Part shown: piece by piece, positions 49,299-64,000 of the stretch
Numbering within the stretch: position 1 is the stretch's first letter
Layout of the letters: each line of letters starts with the position of its first letter
Origin: Utricularia gibba
Lineage: Eukaryota > Streptophyta > Magnoliopsida > Lamiales > Lentibulariaceae
NCBI GenBank assembly: GCA_002189035.1
Contig: CM007990.1
Coordinates: 310,001 to 374,000 of the forward strand
Reading direction: 5' to 3'
DNA: 64,000 nt
Notes under the pieces: generated by a model
What the model saw: the letters and a program-made list of their open reading frames with translations, nothing else
Databases searched by the model: none
Told to the model about the DNA's origin: nothing
Program-made: the position numbers and the translations under genes

Positions 49299-51036
49299 TC
49301 ATGATTCTGCAATGGGGTTCCTCAAGAGATGCGAGACAATGGAACAGTTGGATTCTGTATATGAAAACGAGGTTTCCAGGGCGGGACAAGGCTGGGGGAG
49401 CACGTTGACTGACGAGCCAACAACGTTGTCACATGTCCAAGATGAGAATGAAGAAGGGTCTTCTGAGTTCAGGGAGAAAGAAACATTGGAAAGACATATA
49501 GAGGTGAAGGGTGACTCCGGAATGCCGGTAAATACGCCGGCCGACGTAATGTTAACCCCAAGAACATCATGGATCACAATTTGGCTGACGGAAGGCAGAG
49601 CGCTGGGATCATATGAATCATCAGGATGGGAGGAACACTGACCTGAGGCCTTGAATCCAACCTGAACATTTTCAATGAAGGAATCTGATATGAAGATATC
49701 CCTGATGTAGCCGCCCCTTCCTTTGGTTGTTTTGAGATGAACAGCAATGGAGGAATTGTGTACATGGAGCTGCTCAGCCACCACCGCGGAGATCCCGCCG
49801 GACATCTCGCTGCCGATGGCAAAACCAGACCCCAAAGAAGATTGAAGATGAACCCCTCTAACATGGACATCAGTGGTTGGTCTCCCGTATGCTATCCCAT
49901 ATTGATCCCAACCACTTTTCATGGCTATTGCATCATACCCAGTGCTGACATTGCTGTGCTCAATGCAGACATGGTCCGAGGAATCTGATACAGGAAAGAT
50001 TTCAAGCTTTGCAAAAGTAAAGATAAGAAAGAAAACACTGAAAATTCTGTGGAAAAACCATTAACCATACCTGGAACAACACCACAGGTGTCCGGAGAAT
50101 TGTGTGGCGAGTAAACTGTAATGTTCTGTACCAACAGTTGGCTGCAAGAAGGTAAAAAGTAGTCAATATTTGATTCCTGCTCACTGCTAAGAAAATATGA
50201 GAGACTGAATAACAAAAGACACCTGCAGTAAACAGGGTGAATGCCCCAAGCTGGCGCATTCAGGAAGGTTAAGTTTGTTATAGCAATGTTCTCAGATGAC
50301 ACCAATTCCACAAGATGCGGTCTACTGTAGTCCAAGGAATGATTGTTCATCTTTTCCCACCAAACAGCCCCTTGTCCATCAATTGTCCCATTGTTTCCTA
50401 AACAGAGAAGGGAGTTGTGAATGAAGATGGGCAAAGAAGTTGTTAGCTTGATCAGAAATGCTTGCAGTTACCTGTGATTACAACATCAGTCAGATTCTGT
50501 CCATTGATCAAGCTGCGGTATCGTCGGCCGGGCACGTCGAGGCCTCTGCCATAAGAAGGTAAGGGATCTACTATATCCCAGTGATGATACTCCTGCAAAA
50601 GCACATGAAGTTAACTGTCAAGAAGCATGCTTTAGACTACACAGAATGTGGCTCATGTGAAAAAAACAAAGAAGGGAACCTGAGATCCAAGAATAACAGC
50701 ATCCTTCTCCAGGAAGAGTGTGAGATGGCTGGTGAGAGTGATGCTGCCGGTGAGCCATTTTCCCGGTGGAACATAAAGCTGAGCTCCACCTTTGTCAGCG
50801 AATGACTTGAGATAGAAAATGGCGTTCTGAAACGCCACGGTGTTGAGAGTTTTCCCATCTCCAACAGCAGCGAATTCGGTGACGGATACGCTGTGAGGGC
50901 GAGGTGTCAATGGCCAGTATGACTCACAGACTCCCTCGTGATCTGCTGCATTGGCTGATAACAGGAGAAACAGAAGAACTACCTGGGTTGCAAGGGAATG
51001 TAACGAAATCATCAAGACAAGAAAGCCATGGAACAT
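49299..51036 (-). CDS. GH28 polygalacturonase-like protein with altered catalytic motifs
   Basis: Secreted right-handed beta-helix protein of glycoside hydrolase family 28, which acts on pectin. Exons 50680-51036, 50472-50592, 50223-50397, 50071-50141 and 49299-49984 encode 469 residues. The signal peptide covers LATQVVLLFLLLSANA. Family blocks: WLTGSITLTSHLTLFLEKDA, NNGTIDGQGAVWWEKM, KSGWDQYGIAYGRP and HPDDSYDPSALP. The active-site motifs deviate: NTD is DTC (235-237), DD is GYD (257-259) and GHG is GSG (293-295). This may be a feature of a divergent plant GH28 clade. The start at 51036 (MFHGFLVLM) fits the signal peptide. Confidence 0.9.
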
Positions 51037-53521
51037 TATGTTCTGCAAGGAAAGAAGGGGAACCAGAAAGTTGCAATATTTACTCTCGCAAGGAGTGTAA
51101 GAACTGAGCGAGAGAAAAACCAGAGAAGGGGAATTTAGAATTGTTGGTAAAACGAGCAATTGAAAAACACAGAGCCTCAGATCTAAAGGAAGTTCCTCAT
51201 TCACGGACAATGTGGGCAGATCAAAGCTAATTGAACATCAGCATCGGATTAAACTGCCTCCATCGGCAGGAAAAAAAAAAGAGATGAATCCAGACATAGT
51301 AACAGCAATCAAAAGCCTGCTCTCCCCACAAAGCTCAAGCAACAATCGTGCAACAAGATTCAATCTTTCTTTTTCCACCCAGAAACAAAAGCTTCCCAGA
51401 AAAGGAGAACTGCAGAGGTGATCCGGGAATTCACCCGACAAGCATTTAAACACTCCATCATTTGGAACGCGAAGAGATTAACGTACTTACTATCCCCTTC
51501 ATTCTTCTCTTACTCAGGCCCTCATTCAGAAACTGGCTCAAAGAAATCTCTACGCTCGCACACTTTTTCTCGGAGTACACAAGACAAGGAAGAGAAAGAA
51601 CAGAAAAAAAAAAAAGCTCGGTGATTGATCAGCACTGCAACAGCGATGATGAGTGGCAATGAATGAGAAATTAACCTGTAAAGAATAGAATTGAAGCAAA
51701 AAAGGTAAGGTAAATGAAAATGACTGAAGAGAACGAACAGCACCTCTTCGTCTGTCAAAGATTTTGGATCCAAACAGGTTTGATAACCTCATACACCAAA
51801 GGAAAAAAAAAAAAAAAGAAACCCAAAGTCAAAAAACACAAAAAGAAGAGATCTTTGCTAGAGACTGGACAGCTTATCTCGGGAAACTATCCAAATCCAG
51901 TCAATGCCATGCTAATTCCACTCTTGATTCCTTCATTAACACGGCATTAATCATCCTCATAACTCCCCACTCCAGTAACGGAAATCCGTTTCCTCCCTCT
52001 TTACCATCCGTTCAGTTCCAAATTAGCAATAAACCCATCATTAAACACAACCCAGCACTAGAAAAATTGACACCCCGATGAAGGAATCTTTTGGAGGCAT
52101 AATTTATGTGGGCAACGACCAATTTGTGTGCATGGAAAGAACGGCATGTGCTTTCCCCGAAATGGGGTCCAGTCCTCAATGATTGTAAGAGAAAGGCTAG
52201 GCTGGCACCACTCACCTCGCCAGATCGACGCCCCTTCAGTGGTCCTACAGGCGCAATGCGGTGGCTCAAGAAGAAGAACAAGAAAAAAAGATTGGACCTT
52301 TCCTCCCATCCCGGCTGCCCAGGCTGGATCCCGGTGCTCCCTTCATCCAAATTCAAGAGCAGCGGCACGGCTCGCGCCTTAGCAATAGCATACCTGGCAA
52401 TAAATCCCTCTCCGGTCAACATAATAAAACATTGCGCCTCTTTTATCCTTTTTCATTTATTACATTGAGATTATTATGCTCCCCTTCAATAATTTGCCTT
52501 TCCCCATTTTTCACTTATGCTACCAGAGTAAAGGAATGTGGTGGAGGATTTAGTGCCATTCCCCATCTAAGATTCATATTCATTTATATGAAATTTTATA
52601 TTTTGAACATTTAATTCTTACGATTTTATGTTATTCATAACTTTTATCCAATCGTTTTTTAGATTATAATTTGTTTTAGAACTAAAACACATTAGACACA
52701 TTTAATTTTGGAGTTTAGATTAAGAAATTTCACTAGATTTACATGATCATATTAATTAATTTCTTTTAATATTTTGTTTTCAATCGATATAAAATTAATC
52801 TAAATTGCTATCTCACTACCATACTTTATTAAACATTATCTTATGTTAGAAGACATCAATCATGATATATGTATTATAATATGAATATTAGAAGCTAAAG
52901 TTTCTAAGCTTCTACAACTAAAAAAAAATATAAATGTAGGTTCATTGATCATATCCTATTCAAGATTTTTTTACTAAAATGATACATGTATTTGTATTAT
53001 AAAAACAACATCTATATAAGATATCATAATACAACGATTATAAAAACTAGAACAAGATGAAAATCGACCAATTCGATCCACTTATGTTTAATAACCTTGT
53101 TCCATGCTAATCTTTTTTGTATCGTTCCAATTTTATTGAATGTTCCCCGAACATTCAACAAATTGAGATATAAAGTATAGTTGGTGTTAGATAGTAACGC
53201 CATACAACGGTTATAGTTACAAAACGAACCTATTGCTACCATTGAGGAGTAGAGGTCTATGGGTGATATAAATTATCATGTAATATAATATAAGGTATAG
53301 TCCCTAGGGCTGCCGCATGTGTATTAAAAATAGTAACCGGTGCGGGTCATTCAATTGGACTTGCTTTTTTTAGCCTCATACATTGTTGGATGCCCTTCGT
53401 AAAATACCCTTTCTATGGACAGAGAAAAGAGGGAATGAATGCCGGCTTGTGCCAACGCACATGCTTCGGCTGTGGTCCAGTTCCGATGATGGGCGTGGGC
53501 TGCAGATGATAACGACTTTCC
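51037..53521. other. 2.5-kb intergenic region
   Basis: Contains the GH28 upstream region (51037-52480, with A-rich runs near 51270, 51605 and 51805) and a strongly AT-rich block (52480-53330). I recognise no gene or transposon in it. Confidence 0.5.
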
Positions 53522-53588
53522 GGCCCAGATACGGTGGGCCAAGGCTGTGATACGGAAGTCGGAACCCGGTGGCGCGCTGGACTGGGCT
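53522..53588 (+). promoter_or_regulatory. Site II motifs upstream of fumarase
   Basis: GGCCCA at 53522-53527, TGGGCC at 53535-53540 and TGGGCT at 53583-53588, about 160-230 bp before the fumarase ATG at 53749. Confidence 0.5.
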
Positions 53589-53748
53589 CTTCTAGTTTCT
53601 GTTACTCGAAAATGGTGCCGGGGGATGGGCGCAATTCGATACGGCGAGATCTTCTTGGTACGGATGTGCTGACTTGCGATTTTTCAAGTTTCCCGGCGGC
53701 GGTTGGAGGAGTTTTCTGAAAGTGCGGGTCATTTCTGTGATCTTGGGT

Positions 53749-56998
<3,250 letters not shown>

Positions 56999-57337
56999 GG
57001 GCTGCTTTGCACATCCAAACAACCAAACCAAACATCCATTGGAGAGAATAATTTTTGGGGGCTCCTAATCTCGCCCATTGGTAGCCTGATTGTTTGCCTT
57101 CTGTTAGGAAAGCAGAGCCCCGGCATCCCCTACAATCCTGTTCCTGGAGGAAGCCTTTAATTATCCCTGAATTCTCCCATTTTTTATTAATAAAAAAATG
57201 AAAATGAGAGCAGTTAGGCTGCACCGTACAGCTTTGCTTCTCTTGCATATTCAGGCAATTTTCGAATATAAATAATACGAAATTCATGTATTCAAAAAAT
57301 AATTAAATTTGATTTAATTTGTTATAAAAATAGTTAG
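56999..57337. other. Fumarase 3' flank
   Basis: Presumed 3' UTR and spacer with AATAAA-like sequence near 57188. No gene seen. Confidence 0.45.
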
Positions 57338-57433
57338 TGGGCCGAAGGCTGAAGTCCAACAATACTTGGGCTTAGTATTCGTGCTAACCTAACGGGGCTA
57401 TAGTAATTCATACGGCCCAATATATGATGGGCT
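57338..57433 (+). promoter_or_regulatory. Site II cluster upstream of the DEAH helicase
   Basis: TGGGCC at 57338-57343, TGGGCT at 57367-57372, GGCCCA at 57414-57419 and TGGGCT at 57428-57433. That is four motifs in 96 bp, about 195-290 bp before the start codon at 57627. Confidence 0.65.
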
Positions 57434-57626
57434 GATCTGTGCAGAATTGCCGTCCTCGCTTGGTTCGCCTGACCGAAGTTTTGCGTTTCGTTCGGCGGCG
57501 TCGTTGATTGAACTCCGGGTTCCGTCGACCGTGAGGTTTAGAGAAGAAACATTTTCGAGAACCGAAGGTTTCTCCGAGTTTCTACCGCTCCTCCTCCTCT
57601 GACGTCCGGAAAATCAACGATTCACA

Positions 57627-62445
<4,819 letters not shown>

Positions 62446-62483
62446 GATAGGTTCGTTAGATATTTTTTGTTTGATATTTTGAG

Positions 62484-63390
62484 GATGATGAGTGCACAGG
62501 GATGATTAATATTTTCGATACTGTATATTATAATACAAAGTTTGTATTCAAAATTATAAAAAATAATTAATGACAACAAAATTATGAATAATTACAAAAG
62601 AATGATGATGAGTGCACGTGTTGCAGCAAGGGGGAAGGACGGCGACCCTCCGAATTGTGAGAAACACAGCTTCTCTTAGAGTGTTGATTAATATATTAGA
62701 TATTGTATATTAGAATATGTAGTTTGCATTAAAAATCATAAAAAATAATTAATGACAACAAAATTATGAATAATTACAAAAGAATGATGATGAGTGCACG
62801 TGTTGCAGCAAGGGGGAAGGACGGCGACCCTCCGAATTGTGAGAAACACAGCTTCTCTTAGAGTGTTGATTAATATATTAGATATTGTATATTAGAATAT
62901 GTAGTTTGCATTAAAAATCATAAAAAATAATTAATGACAACAAAATTATGAATAATTACAAAAGAATGATGATGAGTGCACGTGTTGCAGCAAGGGGGAA
63001 GGACGGCGACCCTCCGAATTGTGAGAAACACAGCTTCTCTTAGAGTGTTGATTAATATATTAGATATTGTATATTAGAATATGTAGTTTGCATTAAAAAT
63101 CATAAAAAATAATTAATGACAACAAAATTATGAATAATTACAAAAGAATGATGATGAGTGCACGTGTTGCAGGGGGAAGGACGGCGGCACTCGGAATTCT
63201 GAGAAACACAGCTTCTCTTAGAGTGTTGATTAATATATTAGATATTGTATATTAGAATATATAGTTTGTATTAAAAATCATAAAAAATAATTAATGACAA
63301 CAAAATTATGAATAATTACAAAAGAATGATGATGAGTGCACGTGTAACCCCCTTGCTCAAATTCTGAGAAACACAGCTTCACTTGGAGTG
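62484..63390. repeat. ~182-bp tandem repeat array between convergent genes
   Basis: About five head-to-tail copies. Using GTGTTGATTAATATATTAGA as phase marker, units begin at 62681, 62863, 63045 and 63223 (spacing 182, 182, 178). A diverged copy precedes them from about 62502, and the marker degrades to GTGTTGCATG at 63388 inside the midasin last exon. By eye the copies starting at 62681 and 62863 are identical. Later copies lose a few bases and carry substitutions. Each unit has an AT-rich half and a GC-richer half containing GAGAAACACAGCTTCTCTTA, closely matching the midasin stop-codon region. It lies in the 3' flanks of both the helicase and midasin. Confidence 0.9.
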
Positions 63391-64000
63391 TTGCATGAGC
63401 TCAAACCACTGGAGATGGAATGAAACAAACACATGAGAACCAAACAACAAATGCAGCAACAATAGAATAGCAAGAACGTGCGACTCTTACTTGTCTCAGA
63501 AGGTCCGCAAGCACTCGTGGAAGTGCCTCGATGTTCTTCAACACAACATAATATGGGAATGGAAAAGTGTCGAGGTACTTAGAGATCTTGTGCTTCCCAC
63601 CCTGAATTGTAGCTTCCTGAAATACATTGAGGGAATCAGTGTAACCCCTTGCTCAAATGAAACAGCAGAAAGCCAGCCAACATACATGATTAAAGAGTGT
63701 TTTTTTAGGATACCTGAAAATCTAGGATTGACTCATTCGGCTTTGGACTGTCTAAGATAAGGAATGCAACCATGCACTGCTTGCTCAGGATGTCCCTCAC
63801 ACGACGCTTTAGTTTTTCCTGATAGGAGAACATTGATGGACGTTGCATCTCTGCGGGAAAACTTGATAAATTTTGAATGACAAGTGCGTACCTTTTCACT
63901 GAACCTGCCATCTGCGATTATCAGAACAAGTTGCTGGAGAGGATTTTCACCAGATGGTAGACGGGCTCGCATCACCGCAGCATCCAACATGTTATCCAGG
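63379..64000 (-). CDS. MDN1: Midasin (AAA-ATPase MDN1/REA1), C-terminal end, partial
   Basis: Midasin is a giant AAA+ ATPase that strips assembly factors from pre-60S particles; its C-terminal MIDAS/VWA domain grips its substrates. Exons visible: 63892 to beyond 64000, 63714-63818, 63491-63616 and 63379-63408. They read ARLPSGENPLQQLVLIIADG, then EKLKRRVRDILSKQCMVAFL and LDSPKPNESILDFQ, then GGKHKISKYLDTFPFPYYVV and ALPRVLADLLRQ, and a ten-codon last exon WFELMQHSK-stop. All phases are consistent. The rest of the gene lies beyond the right edge. The final exon abuts the tandem array, and the repeat units resemble it. Confidence 0.92.

Noticed and set aside
52012-52422. Minus-strand open frame of 136 codons upstream of GH28
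   Set aside because: Low-complexity Phe-rich stretch and no family resemblance. Likely chance.
51037-53521. Possible transposon remnant in the long AT-rich gap
   Set aside because: I saw no terminal repeats, target-site duplication or transposase or reverse-transcriptase motifs.
62484-63390. CRISPR-like regular repeats
   Set aside because: The units are 182 bp with no unique spacers, in a plant nuclear genome. This is a tandem minisatellite/satellite array.
63617-63713. Second U12-type intron in midasin (donor GTATCCTAAA)
   Set aside because: The donor only partly matches the U12 consensus and there is no TTCCTTRAC-like branch site near the acceptor. An ordinary GT-AG intron is simpler.

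Overview
This window is nuclear DNA from a flowering plant. Almost every gene is split by short GT-AG introns (about 70-450 bp). The families are plant-typical or plant-specific: NPF/PTR transporter, AHL, Di19, EXORDIUM-like, PMEI, TRM/DUF4378, OCTOPUS-like, SR45a and a two-repeat MYB with SHAQKYF. Intergenic DNA is AT-rich, and site II (TGGGCY) and telo-box motifs sit upstream of several housekeeping genes. At 23 protein-coding genes in 64 kb with no clear transposon, the region is gene-dense. I cannot name the species.

Layout, left to right: asparagine synthetase (3' part, +); inositol 3-kinase (-) with a decayed partial copy upstream; chloroplast-type TPR protein (-); SR45a-like splicing factor (+); OCTOPUS-like protein (+); NPF8-type peptide transporter (-); DIVARICATA-type MYB (+); a large membrane-anchored acidic protein of unknown function (-); DeSI/PPPDE protease (-); actin-depolymerizing factor (-); ribosomal protein eL36 (-); C2H2 coiled-coil protein (+); TIC32-like short-chain dehydrogenase (+); cytosolic asparaginyl-tRNA synthetase (+); TRM-like protein (+); AHL protein (+); EXORDIUM-like (+); PMEI (+); Di19 (+); PDCD2/TSR4-like ribosome-assembly factor (+); GH28 polygalacturonase-like protein (-); mitochondrial-type fumarase (+); DEAH-box helicase of the DHX37/Ecm16 type (+); a ~182-bp tandem array; and the 3' end of midasin (-).

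The genes do not form one pathway. Five serve translation or ribosome assembly (eL36, AsnRS, PDCD2-like, DEAH helicase, midasin). The first four of these, whose upstream regions are visible, carry TGGGCY motifs.

The strongest window-wide signal is technical. Nine otherwise intact genes carry twelve single-base losses, eleven of them inside G/C runs. Adding one base at each site restores both the reading frame and the intron phases. This looks like homopolymer contraction in a long-read consensus rather than mass pseudogenisation. The most interesting biological signals are the young tandem array carrying pieces of the midasin 3' end, a probable U12-type AT-AC intron in Di19, an exitron-like in-frame intron in the large unknown protein, and a polygalacturonase-like protein lacking canonical catalytic residues. 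I found no convincing new multi-gene system.
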